Assembly: GCA_050485745.1 (NCBI GenBank)
Contig: JBJHBY010000065.1
Location: 1-15,539, forward strand
From: JBJHBY01 sp050485745
Lineage (GTDB): Bacteria > Pseudomonadota > Gammaproteobacteria > Pseudomonadales > CAMLJR01
Length of the DNA: 15,539 bases
Reading direction: 5' to 3'
The notes beneath the pieces were generated by a model. The model was given only the letters and a program-made list of their open reading frames with translations, was not told where the DNA came from and ran no database searches. The translations under genes were made by a program, and so were the position numbers. Positions 6,441 to 14,963 of the stretch are shown here, piece by piece (position 1 is the stretch's first letter; every line of letters begins with the position of its first letter).

Positions 6441-6446
6441 TTTATA
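6441..6446 (-). promoter_or_regulatory. Candidate -10 of the sufR promoter
   Basis: Minus strand reads TATAAA (5 of 6 to the consensus). The matching -35 is poor, as expected for a regulated promoter. It overlaps the dyad ATACC-AGAAC-GGTAT at 6444-6458, so it would face the sufB promoter back to back. Confidence 0.35.
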
Positions 6447-6457
6447 CCAGAACGGTA

Positions 6458-6486
6458 TTGATTTTAATACCCGACAAAATTACTAT
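6458..6486 (+). promoter_or_regulatory. suf operon promoter with IscR type-1-like half-site
   Basis: TTGATT at 6458-6463, a 17-base spacer and TACTAT at 6481-6486. Inside the spacer, ATACCCGAC (6467-6475 region) fits the left half of the IscR type-1 consensus ATASYYGAC. An Rrf2 protein bound here would block RNA polymerase. The right half of the dyad is degenerate. The predicted start is about 60 bases before the sufB ATG. Confidence 0.6.
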
Positions 6487-6554
6487 GCCTTTTATTCGAC
6501 CAAATCGGTAAGCATTGCCCGTGGCGCGCGCCAGGGGCAGCGAGGAATCCTGCC

Positions 6555-8015
<1,461 letters not shown>

Positions 8016-8053
8016 GGCCCGCGCCCCGTACCCGTTTCCAGGAGAACAGCACC

Positions 8054-8794
8054 ATGCTGAAGATTTCCGAACTGCAGGCCTCGATCGACGACACCCCGAT
8101 CATCAAGGGCCTGGATCTGCACATTCAGCCCGGCGAAGTACACGCCATCATGGGCCCGAACGGCTCCGGCAAGAGTACCCTGACCCGGGTGCTGGCCGGC
8201 GACCCGAACTACACCGTGACCGGCGGCCGCGTGCACTTCCTCAACGAGGATCTGCTGGAGAAGTCCCCCGAGCAGCGCGCCCGCGACGGCCTGTTCCTGG
8301 GCTACCAGTACCCGGTGGCCGTGCCCGGCGTGTCCAACGTGCAGTTCCTCAAGGCTGCGGTCAACGCCGCCCGCGAGGCCCAGGGCCTGAGCCCGCTGGA
8401 TGCCATGCAGTTTCTGCAGAGCGCCCGCGACGGGCTGAAACACGTCGCCCTGGATGAGAGCTTCCTCAACCGGGGGGTCAACGAAGGCTTTTCCGGCGGC
8501 GAAAAGAAGCGCAACGAGCTGCTGCAGATGTGGTTGCTGAAACCCCGCCTGTGCGTGCTCGACGAAACCGATTCCGGCCTCGACATCGATGCCCTCAAGG
8601 TGGTGGCGGATGTGGTCAATTCGATGCGCGACAGCAAGCGTTCGTTCCTGCTGATCACCCACTACCAGCGGCTGCTCGAACACATCAAGCCGGACCACAT
8701 CCACATCCTGGCCGGCGGCAGGATCGTCACCAGCGGTGGCCCGGAACTGGCGGCAGAGCTGGAACGCACCGGCTATCGCGGCCTTGCGGCCTGA
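8054..8794 (+). CDS. sufC: SufC, ABC-type ATPase of the SUF scaffold
   Basis: Cytoplasmic ATPase of 246 aa that binds SufB and SufD and drives the conformational change exposing the cluster assembly site. Walker A GPNGSGKST at 34-42, Q-loop region GYQYPV at 83-88, the SufC-type signature FSGGEKKR at 146-153, Walker B LCVLDE at 166-171, D-loop TDSGLD, and H-loop H203 are all present. CAGGAG lies 10 bases before the ATG, in the 38-base gap after sufB. The stop codon overlaps the ribosome binding site of sufD. Confidence 0.97.
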   Translation: MLKISELQASIDDTPIIKGLDLHIQPGEVHAIMGPNGSGKSTLTRVLAGDPNYTVTGGRVHFLNEDLLEKSPEQRARDGLFLGYQYPVAVPGVSNVQFLKAAVNAAREAQGLSPLDAMQFLQSARDGLKHVALDESFLNRGVNEGFSGGEKKRNELLQMWLLKPRLCVLDETDSGLDIDALKVVADVVNSMRDSKRSFLLITHYQRLLEHIKPDHIHILAGGRIVTSGGPELAAELERTGYRGLAA

Positions 8795-8802
8795 GGAGTG
8801 GC

Positions 8803-10113
8803 ATGATGGGCCAGCAACACACCCTGGAACAGTACAGCGAGCTGCTGCGCAATGGCGCCGCGCGGCGCCAGCCTGCCTGGCTGCAGACCCTGCGCGAGCG
8901 CGCCATGGCCGCGGTCACGGAGCAGGGCCTGCCCACACGCCGGCTCGAACGCTGGCACTACAGCCCGGTCGACCACTGGCTGGACGAGCGGGTGGCACGC
9001 CACGGTGCCAGCCCGATTGCACCGGACGAAGACGCCCGCAGCGATGAGGCTCTGCCCGGGCTGGTGTTCCACTTCAGCCACGGTTATCTGGTAAGCCAGC
9101 CGGAGGGCCTGGGCCGCCTCGAAGACATCGAACTGCTGCCCCTGTCCCACCTCGACCCGGAGCAGGACGCGGCCCTGATCGCACGCCTGTCAGCGCCCGT
9201 GGAGGAAACACTGGGGGAGCTGGTGGCCGCCGCGGCACCCGAGCCCTGGGTGCTGCGGGTCCGCGCCGGCGTGCGCGTGCGCGAGCCCATCAGCCTGTGC
9301 CACCTGGCCAGCCAGCCGGGCAGCAACATGCCACGCCTGGCGGTACTGCTGGAAGCGGGCGCCAGGGCCACGTTGATCGAGCACTACAGCGGAGCGCAGG
9401 ACTGCGATTACCTGACCCTGGCGCGCACCGATCTGTTGCTGGATGAAAACAGCGAGCTGACCTATGTGCGCTGCCACCGCGACGGTGACCGGGGCGAGCA
9501 TCTGGGCATGCTGGAGGTCCAGCTCGGGGCCCACAGCCACTGCCGCCTGCAGGCCCTGGCCGCCAGCGGCCAGCGGCTGCGCAACGGCATCGACGTGCAT
9601 TACGCCGGAGAAGGCGCGGAACTGACCTGCCGCGGCAGTTTCGTGGCCGCCGCCGGCCAGCATGTGGACTACCGCCTGGCCGTCAACCACGAGGCCAGCC
9701 ACGGCATCAGCGAAACCCGCTTCCAGGGCCTGGCGGACGACGACGGCCGCGGCATCGTCAACGGTCGCCTGTATATCGCCCGGGACACCCGCGGCAACGA
9801 TGGCCGCCTCGCCACCCACAACCTGCTGCTCTCGGACCGCGCCGAAATCGACGCCAAGCCCGAGCTGGAGATTCACGCCGACGAGGTCAGCTGTGCCCAC
9901 GGTGCCACCATCGGGCAGCTCGATGCCGAGCAGATCCTGTACCTGCAAACCCGGGGCATCAGCCGCGACGAGGCGGTACGCCTGATGACCAGTGGCTTCC
10001 TGCGCAGCGGCGTCCTGGAGTGCGGCAGCGCGGTCGATGCCTATATGGAGCGGCAGCTGGATGTCGCGCTGTCCCGGCTCAGCGGCCTGGCCCGGGCGAG
10101 GAAGGCGGCATGA
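8803..10113 (+). CDS. sufD: SufD, Fe-S cluster scaffold subunit
   Basis: Protein of 436 aa, paralogue of SufB and its partner in the SufBC2D complex, needed for iron acquisition. The C-terminal core has VSCAHGATIGQLDAEQ, with C364 and H366 at the positions of E. coli SufD Cys358 and His360, followed by ILYLQTRGISRDEAV. The N-terminal part is more divergent, as usual. The frame is open upstream inside sufC, but the tandem ATG ATG at 8803/8806 is the start, because GAGGAG at 8793-8798 overlaps the sufC stop. The second ATG has the better spacing and may be the one used. The stop overlaps the sufS ATG (ATGA). Confidence 0.95.
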   Translation: MMGQQHTLEQYSELLRNGAARRQPAWLQTLRERAMAAVTEQGLPTRRLERWHYSPVDHWLDERVARHGASPIAPDEDARSDEALPGLVFHFSHGYLVSQPEGLGRLEDIELLPLSHLDPEQDAALIARLSAPVEETLGELVAAAAPEPWVLRVRAGVRVREPISLCHLASQPGSNMPRLAVLLEAGARATLIEHYSGAQDCDYLTLARTDLLLDENSELTYVRCHRDGDRGEHLGMLEVQLGAHSHCRLQALAASGQRLRNGIDVHYAGEGAELTCRGSFVAAAGQHVDYRLAVNHEASHGISETRFQGLADDDGRGIVNGRLYIARDTRGNDGRLATHNLLLSDRAEIDAKPELEIHADEVSCAHGATIGQLDAEQILYLQTRGISRDEAVRLMTSGFLRSGVLECGSAVDAYMERQLDVALSRLSGLARARKAA

Positions 10114-11375
10114 ATTCCAGCCTGAAGACTGACATCCCCCTGGACCCGACCACGCAAGCCTGGTCAGTGGAGGCTTTGCGGGCGCAGTTTCCGATCCTCG
10201 CCCAGGAGGTCCACAACCGCCCGCTGGTCTACCTCGACAACGCCGCAACGACACAAAAGCCCGTCCAGGTGATCGAGGCGGTGGCCGACTACTATCGCCA
10301 CGATAACGCCAATGTCCACCGCGGCGTGCACGCCCTGAGCGAGCGCGCCACGGCAGCCATGGAAGGCGCCCGCGACAAGCTGGCGGCCTTGATCAATGCA
10401 CCGGCTCGGGAGGAGGTGATCTTCACCCGCGGCACCACCGAAGGCATCAACCTGGTCGCCAACGGCTTTGCCCGGGGCCTGCTGCAGCCCGGCGACGAGG
10501 TGCTGATCACCGCCCTCGAACACCACGCCAATATCGTGCCCTGGCAGGAGGCCTGCCGCGCCAGCGGTGCCGTGCTCAAGGTCGCCGCCATCAATCAGGC
10601 CGGCGAGGTCGAGCTGGACGATTTCCGCGCCAAGCTGGGCGAACGCACCCGCATCGCCGCCTTCTCCCATATCTCCAACGCCCTGGGCACCATCAACCCG
10701 GTGGCGGAGATGACCCGGCTGGCGCGCGCCGCCGGGGCAGCGGTACTGATCGACGGCGCCCAGGCCGTGGCCCACGGGCCGGTCGACGTGCAGGCACTGG
10801 ACTGCGACTTTTACGTTTTCTCGGGCCACAAGATGTACGGCCCGACCGGCATCGGCGTACTCTGGGGCCGGCGCGAGTGGCTGGAGCGCCTGCCGGTGTA
10901 CCAAACCGGCGGCGACATGATCCGCACCGTCTCCTTCGAGGGCAGCACCTACGCCGACCTGCCCTACCGCTTCGAGGCCGGCACGCCGCATATCGCCGGC
11001 GCCATCGGCCTGGGTGCCGCGGTGGATTTCATTCAGACCCTGCCCTGGGCCGAGGTTCGCGCCCACGAGGCCGCCCTGCTGGCCCGCGCCACCGCCATGG
11101 CACAGGATCTGCCCGGCATGCGCCTGATCGGCACGGCCCGGGAAAAGACCAGTGTGCTGTCCTTTGTGCTGGACGGTGTGCACCCCCATGACATCGGCAC
11201 CTTCCTCGACTTCGAGGGCGTCGCGGTGCGCGCCGGGCACCACTGCGCGATGCCGGTGATGGATTTCTTCGGTGTCGCCGCCACCGCCCGCGCCTCCTTC
11301 GCCTGTTACAACACCCTGGACGAAGTTGACGCCCTGTTCCGGGCCCTGGACCAGGTCAGGAGAACCTTTGCATGA
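10110..11375 (+). CDS. sufS: SufS, group II cysteine desulfurase
   Basis: PLP-dependent cysteine desulfurase of 421 aa that takes sulfur from L-cysteine and holds it as a persulfide. The PLP lysine is K241 (FSGHKMYGP) and the catalytic cysteine C379 in RAGHHCAMP, the short-loop type II form. LEHHANIVPW at 136-145 stacks on and contacts PLP, and DGAQAVAH (215-222) contains the Asp that pairs with the PLP ring nitrogen. It starts in an ATGA overlap with sufD, with GAGGAAGG upstream, and ends in an ATGA overlap with sufU, so the three are translationally coupled. The partner here should be SufU, since no sufE is present. Confidence 0.97.
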   Translation: MNSSLKTDIPLDPTTQAWSVEALRAQFPILAQEVHNRPLVYLDNAATTQKPVQVIEAVADYYRHDNANVHRGVHALSERATAAMEGARDKLAALINAPAREEVIFTRGTTEGINLVANGFARGLLQPGDEVLITALEHHANIVPWQEACRASGAVLKVAAINQAGEVELDDFRAKLGERTRIAAFSHISNALGTINPVAEMTRLARAAGAAVLIDGAQAVAHGPVDVQALDCDFYVFSGHKMYGPTGIGVLWGRREWLERLPVYQTGGDMIRTVSFEGSTYADLPYRFEAGTPHIAGAIGLGAAVDFIQTLPWAEVRAHEAALLARATAMAQDLPGMRLIGTAREKTSVLSFVLDGVHPHDIGTFLDFEGVAVRAGHHCAMPVMDFFGVAATARASFACYNTLDEVDALFRALDQVRRTFA

Positions 11376-11818
11376 ATCCTGAGCTGCGCGCCCTTTACCA
11401 GGAGATGATCCTGGATCACGGCCGGCGCCCCCGGCACTTTGGTGAACCCGAGGCCTGGACCCACAAAATGGAGGCCTACAACCCCCTGTGTGGCGACCGC
11501 CTCACCCTGTTTGCCACCATTGCGGATGGCGAGGTGAAGAAGCTGCGCTTCCAGGGCGAAGGCTGCGCTATTTCCATGGCCTCGGCCTCGATGATGTGCG
11601 AGGAGGTCGAAGGCCAGCCCTGTACCGCGGCGGACGCCCTGTTCCAGCGCTTCCAGCAGCTGGTCACCGGCAAGACCGAGGCGAACGATATCGGCCGCCT
11701 GGAAATCCTCGCCGGGGTGCGCTCCTTTCCCAGCCGGGTGAAATGCGCGACCCTGGCCTGGCATGCCCTGGATCACGTGCTGCAACAGCGCAGCGACGAC
11801 ACGGTCAGTACCGAGTAG
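11372..11818 (+). CDS. sufU: SufU, sulfur acceptor for SufS
   Basis: Protein of 148 aa of the IscU/NifU-like fold. C40 and D42 (NPLCGDRL), C65 (GEGCAISMAS) and C125 (SRVKCATLAW) give the zinc/sulfur site of SufU. EILAGVRSFPSRVKC at 111-125 and the extra segment before it distinguish SufU from IscU scaffolds. Characterised SufU proteins act as zinc-dependent sulfurtransferases that take the persulfide from SufS. The start overlaps the sufS stop. The stop TAG overlaps the ribosome binding site of the next gene. Confidence 0.94.
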   Translation: MNPELRALYQEMILDHGRRPRHFGEPEAWTHKMEAYNPLCGDRLTLFATIADGEVKKLRFQGEGCAISMASASMMCEEVEGQPCTAADALFQRFQQLVTGKTEANDIGRLEILAGVRSFPSRVKCATLAWHALDHVLQQRSDDTVSTE

Positions 11819-11826
11819 GAGCGAGA

Positions 11827-12198
11827 ATGAGCAGTGTGGCCACTTTTGATACGGCGGACGTGCTCGCGGTCACCCCGGAGGCGGCCCGCCACCTGAAGCG
11901 CCAGCTGGACCGGGAGCCCGGCAGCGTTGGCGTGCGCATCGCGGTCAGGGACAGCGGTTGCTCCGGCTACATGTATGTCCTGGAGCCGGTCTCGGCCCCG
12001 CCCGAGGGTCACCGCCATGTCGCGGTGGACGAAGCATTGAACCTGTTTGTCGATGAAGCCAGCCTGCCGGTGATCTCCGGCACCACCCTGCGCTTTGTCC
12101 GGGAAGGCCTGAATGAGCAAATCCAGTTCGATAATCCCCGCGCGCGAGATTACTGCGGATGTGGGGAAAGCTTTACCATCGATTCCGCCACGAACTGA
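11827..12198 (+). CDS. sufA: A-type Fe-S carrier (SufA/IscA/ErpA family)
   Basis: Protein of 123 aa from the HesB/IscA family. The three cluster-binding cysteines are C45 (DSGCSGYMY), C110 and C112 (YCGCGESF), with the usual wide spacing of C-x64-C-x-C. It is expected to carry Fe-S clusters from the SufBCD scaffold to target enzymes. The upstream frame is open inside sufU, but ATG 11827 has TAGGAG 6 bases upstream and fits the family start. Whether it is strictly SufA or an ErpA-like paralogue cannot be decided from this sequence; the symbol follows operon context. Its last 86 bases overlap sufT in another frame. Confidence 0.9.
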   Translation: MSSVATFDTADVLAVTPEAARHLKRQLDREPGSVGVRIAVRDSGCSGYMYVLEPVSAPPEGHRHVAVDEALNLFVDEASLPVISGTTLRFVREGLNEQIQFDNPRARDYCGCGESFTIDSATN

Positions 12199-12730
12199 CC
12201 GCACCAGCCAGCGCGAGCGCATCGCCCTGGCCCGGGAAGTGGATGCCCTGCGCGTGCCCAGCGGAGACCCGGCGCGCCTGCCCGCCGGCGACGAGGTGGT
12301 GATCTTCCAGGCCCTGGGCGGCAGCTTCAGCGTCGAACACCAGGGCCAGCTCTACCGCATCGATGGCACTAACGCCGACGCCCTGGGCAAGCCGCCACTG
12401 GAACTGCACTTCGAGGACATCGAACCCGGTACAGTCAGGCCCGAGCACGTGGAGCAGGTGCTGCGCACCATCTATGACCCGGAGATCCCGGTCAACCTGC
12501 TCGACCTCGGGCTGATTTACGAGCGCCGCATCGAGGCCAACACCGTAGTCATCCACATGACCCTGACCGCCCCCGCCTGCGGCATGGGTGACGTGCTGCG
12601 CGCAGAAGTCGCCCAGCGCCTGCGCCGTGTGCCCAATGTGGAGCGTGTCGAGGTCAAGCTGGTGTTCGACCCGCCCTGGAACCGCGGCATGCTGTCCGAG
12701 GTGGCGAAGCTCGAACTGGGTATGATCTGA
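12113..12730 (+). CDS. sufT: SufT, Fe-S maturation protein with MIP18 domain
   Basis: Protein of up to 205 aa of the long SufT type. Residues about 43-108 form the SufT-specific N-terminal part (REVDALRVPSG, then QALGGSFSV and a short GTNADALGK loop). About 112-200 is the MIP18/DUF59 domain with YDPEIPVNLLDLGLIY and the conserved Cys in TAPACGMGD (C156). SufT helps maturation of Fe-S proteins, especially when demand is high. The start is uncertain. ATG 12113 has GGGAAGG 5 bases upstream but overlaps sufA by 86 bases, and its first 28 residues have no family resemblance. GTG 12161 is an alternative, and no good start exists after the sufA stop. Last gene of the suf operon. Confidence 0.9.
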   Translation: MSKSSSIIPAREITADVGKALPSIPPRTDRTSQRERIALAREVDALRVPSGDPARLPAGDEVVIFQALGGSFSVEHQGQLYRIDGTNADALGKPPLELHFEDIEPGTVRPEHVEQVLRTIYDPEIPVNLLDLGLIYERRIEANTVVIHMTLTAPACGMGDVLRAEVAQRLRRVPNVERVEVKLVFDPPWNRGMLSEVAKLELGMI

Positions 12731-12764
12731 CACCACCCCGCACCAATGTGAGCTCCGGAGCCAT

Positions 12765-12782
12765 CCCCGGGAACGCCCGGGG
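12765..12782 (+). terminator. Strong hairpin after sufT, possible terminator
   Basis: CCCCGGG/CCCGGGG stem with an AACG tetraloop, extended after a 3-base bulge by CCAT/ATGG. It starts 34 bases after the sufT stop. There is no U-tract, so any termination would be Rho-assisted, or the hairpin may instead protect the 3' end. It is also part of a satellite repeat found again at 12950-12977. Confidence 0.4.
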
Positions 12783-12793
12783 TGGATGGCGAC

Positions 12794-12827
12794 GCCGGGT
12801 TACGCGCTCCGCGCTAACCCAGTCTAC
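12794..12827 (-). repeat. REP-like palindrome, copy 5 (degenerate)
   Basis: GCCGGGTTA with TAACCCAGT as outer arms, so the base of the stem has one mismatch and one G-T pair. The GCGC/GCGC inner stem and a TCC loop are kept, and the GTAG foot is on the minus strand. It is the most decayed of the eight copies. Confidence 0.78.
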
Positions 12828-12878
12828 CGTGCCGCATCCGCCAACGCCTTGTGCCGCGCCATGCCGCGCCGCAGTGCC

Positions 12879-12914
12879 GTAGGCTGGGTTAGCGGCGCAG
12901 CCGCGTAACCCAGC
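12879..12914 (+). repeat. REP-like palindrome, copy 6
   Basis: GTAG foot, GCTGGGTTA arm, GCGGC/GCCGC inner stem, GCA loop, one unpaired G and TAACCCAGC. It pairs with copy 5 in opposite orientation, 55 bases apart. Confidence 0.85.
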
Positions 12915-13035
12915 GTTCCCACCATCACCGAGCCCCACACCACTGCGATTCCGGAGCCGTCCCGGGGCGCTCCCGGGAGCGCGGGCCGTGGGCGCGGAAA
13001 GCTTTTGTGAACAAACCGCGAAGGGAGTACCAAAA

Positions 13036-13049
13036 CTAACGATCGTTAG
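13036..13049. promoter_or_regulatory. Palindrome CTAACGATCGTTAG, candidate repressor operator
   Basis: Perfect 14-bp dyad, AT-richer than its surroundings. It lies directly before TACACT at 13051-13056, a plausible -10 element, so it would fall in the promoter spacer of the diguanylate cyclase gene 110 bases downstream. The shape resembles operators of TetR-family repressors. No regulator gene is nearby in the window. Confidence 0.5.
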
Positions 13050-13165
13050 CTACACTACCCCGCTTCGAATCGACCCAGTCCGGAGCGCCAGCCCTTACCC
13101 GGGAACCGACGCTCGCTGTACGGTGTCTGTCGGGTCAGGGTGCGCCGTTTTACACAGGGTTGGTG

Positions 13166-14368
13166 ATGACACATCCGCTTCGGTTATTCAGTGGGCAGAC
13201 CCCGATGCACCGGGTCAGCCTGCGCTTTATCGACCCCGCGCTGGAGCGGGCCTTTCGCACGGACTACCGTCAGCACATCCTGCCCCAGGCGCGTATCGCC
13301 CTGGCACTGGCGGCCAGCCTCTACCTGCTGCTTGGTCTGAAGGACCCCTGGTTCTTCCCCGACAACTGGGCCACCATCTGGACCATTCGCGGTGTTGCCG
13401 CGGCTATCCTGCTGGGCGTAGCCGCCGCAACATGGCTGCGCCCCGTGCAGCGCCACCTGCAGGCCGTGCTGCTGCTCACCACCCTCGGCGTCGGCTCCGT
13501 GCCACTGATGCTGGTAGCACAGGCCTCGGGCCCACAGCTCGCCGGTAGCTACGCGCTGGGGCTGATGCTGGCCCTGGCCTGGATCTACACACTGTCCGGC
13601 ATGCGCTTTCTGGTCGCCCTGCTGGCCAACGTTCTGCTGCTGGCGCTAGCGGGCATGGTGCTGGCCGGTCTGGCATTGGCGGGCCCCTGGCTGGGCCTGA
13701 TCACCCTGCAGCTGATCGCCAGCAGCATCCTGCTGGCCGCCGCCGGCTACATGGTCGAATGGCAGCGCCGAACCCTGTATTACCAGGCCACCCGTATCGA
13801 TGGCGAGCGCCGCAGCCATGCCCACCAGGCCCTGCACGACGCCCTCACCGGCCTGCCCAACCGCCTCAGCCTGGAGCCACGCATGCAGGAGGCCATGGGT
13901 CGGGCACGGCGCAGCCAGCGTCCCCTGGCCTGCCTGTTTATCGATATCAACGAGTTCAAACCGGTCAACGACCGCTATGGCCACCGCACCGGCGACAACC
14001 TGCTGGCACAGTTGGCCCAACGGCTGCAGGAGGAAGTGCGGGAGACGGACATGGTATTCCGCTTCGGCGGTGATGAGTTCGTGGTGCTGGCGGAGGGCAT
14101 GGACAGTGAAACCGCCGCGGAGCATCTGGCCGACAAGCTGGTGGCGGCCCTGGAGCGGGGCTTTGTGATCAGCGCTGACGGGCAGAGCCGCATCCTCAAG
14201 GTCGGGGCCAGCATCGGCGTGGCCTGCTACCCCGGGGACGCGGGGGACAGCCGCCAGCTGCTGCAGTACGCGGATGTGGCGATGTACCAGGCCAAGCAGC
14301 GCGAAGGCACCAGTGTATGCCGCTACCAGGGAGCGGCGGAGCGCCTGGGCGAGTATCGCATCGGCTGA
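13166..14368 (+). CDS. Membrane diguanylate cyclase (GGDEF)
   Basis: Protein of 400 aa. The N-terminal half (about 43-195) has about six hydrophobic segments with short loops and no recognisable ligand-binding domain; the cytoplasmic C-terminal part (about 222-390) is a GGDEF domain. It starts at DALTGLPNR (225-233), keeps the metal/substrate segment FIDINEFKPVND (258-269), the intact active site RFGGDEF (299-305), and an RxxD inhibitory site (R292-ETD-295) exactly five residues before GGDEF. It should make cyclic-di-GMP from GTP and be feedback-inhibited. There is no EAL domain. TTG and GTG codons precede, but ATG 13166 has AGGG 6 bases upstream. It is alone in its transcription unit, after a candidate operator. 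Confidence 0.92.
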   Translation: MTHPLRLFSGQTPMHRVSLRFIDPALERAFRTDYRQHILPQARIALALAASLYLLLGLKDPWFFPDNWATIWTIRGVAAAILLGVAAATWLRPVQRHLQAVLLLTTLGVGSVPLMLVAQASGPQLAGSYALGLMLALAWIYTLSGMRFLVALLANVLLLALAGMVLAGLALAGPWLGLITLQLIASSILLAAAGYMVEWQRRTLYYQATRIDGERRSHAHQALHDALTGLPNRLSLEPRMQEAMGRARRSQRPLACLFIDINEFKPVNDRYGHRTGDNLLAQLAQRLQEEVRETDMVFRFGGDEFVVLAEGMDSETAAEHLADKLVAALERGFVISADGQSRILKVGASIGVACYPGDAGDSRQLLQYADVAMYQAKQREGTSVCRYQGAAERLGEYRIG

Positions 14369-14495
14369 GCCTGTCGGTCGTATCCGGTTCACCGTGCCTC
14401 TATCGGCGCTGAGCCCGCGAGATTTTCGGTGATCCCCGCGGGGCAGCCCACACATGCAACCACACATGCAAGAGGTAGCGCAGGGTCACAAACGG

Positions 14496-14529
14496 GCAGG
14501 CTGGGTCAGCGCAAAGCGCGTAACCCAGC
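14496..14529 (+). repeat. REP-like palindrome, copy 7
   Basis: GCAG foot, GCTGGGTCA arm with one change from the family, GCGC/GCGC inner stem, AAA loop, one unpaired G and TAACCCAGC. It resembles copy 3 in its GCAG foot and short stem. Confidence 0.83.
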
Positions 14530-14550
14530 GTTACCACCAGCGGACGCATT

Positions 14551-14657
14551 TTCCGCGGAGCATCTCACGAGGCACCCCTGGGTACCTCGACCGTAACCCG
14601 GAGCGTATGCCCGGTAGCGGTGATGTTCCCGGGAGTTTCCCACGAGGCTCCCCGGGG
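14551..14657. repeat. Imperfect 32-base direct repeat, 75-base period
   Basis: 14551-14582 and 14626-14657 align without gaps, sharing TTCC, GGAG, CACGAGGC and CCCC-GGG blocks with about seven differences. They lie between REP copies 7 and 8 and probably belong to the same composite repeat family. Confidence 0.6.
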
Positions 14658-14702
14658 CGTTCCGGAACCCACATCGGCGCGAGATTCGATGGCCGTGAGA
14701 AC

Positions 14703-14738
14703 GCTGGGTTACGCGGCGTTGCCGCTAACCCAGCCTAC
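14703..14738 (-). repeat. REP-like palindrome, copy 8
   Basis: GCTGGGTTA/TAACCCAGC arms, GCGGC/GCCGC inner stem, GTT loop, GTAG foot on the minus strand at 14735-14738. Its outer flank (14675-14703) matches that of copy 4 closely. Confidence 0.85.
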
Positions 14739-14829
14739 GGGACGGCCACACCTCGTCGGCCGCTCCCGCCCTCAAATCGGCGAATAGTAAACCGATGGAG
14801 ACTATTTGCCCCGGTGCCACTTCGCCACA

Positions 14830-14858
14830 TTCAACCCGGAGCCCTGAGGCTGTATGAT
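14830..14858 (+). promoter_or_regulatory. Promoter candidate for the FAD oxidoreductase gene
   Basis: TATGAT at 14853-14858 (5 of 6 to the -10 consensus) with a weak -35 TTCAAC at 14830-14835 and a 17-base spacer. It would give a leader of about 100 bases before the ATG at 14964. Confidence 0.4.
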
Positions 14859-14963
14859 GCTCCGCTGCCGCGCCGGCCACAGCGCCGAGCGCATCCCGGA
14901 GAAGGTGCCGCCGGCGGGAACTCTGCTGGCTCAGGCAACAGTAATGAATCAAGGTGAGGCAGC

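Larger units (their letters stand above)
12731..13165. other. Gene-free spacer with REP pair, GC-rich satellites and operator
   Basis: No coding sequence supported. It holds a strong hairpin after sufT, REP copies 5 and 6 in convergent arrangement, two 28-base CCCGGG-rich satellite repeats (12754-12781 and 12950-12977) outside them, and a 14-bp palindrome before the diguanylate cyclase gene. Confidence 0.7.
14369..14963. other. Gene-free spacer with REP pair and a direct repeat
   Basis: A 167-codon frame crosses it but only translates the REP palindromes and has no family features. The spacer contains REP copies 7 and 8 (divergent pair), a 32-base imperfect direct repeat between them, and a promoter candidate for the oxidoreductase gene. 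Confidence 0.7.

Noticed and set aside
6486..6512. Short leader peptide frame ATG...TAA (8 codons) before sufB
   Set aside because: It overlaps the predicted -10 element and start site and has no ribosome binding site, so it is unlikely to be translated.
12988..13548. 186-codon plus-strand frame overlapping the diguanylate cyclase start
   Set aside because: It is out of frame with the well-supported GGDEF gene and shows no recognisable protein features.
14454..14957. 167-codon plus-strand frame in the spacer before the FAD oxidoreductase
   Set aside because: Its translation is mainly the REP palindromes read as protein. There is no ribosome binding site, family motif or codon bias.
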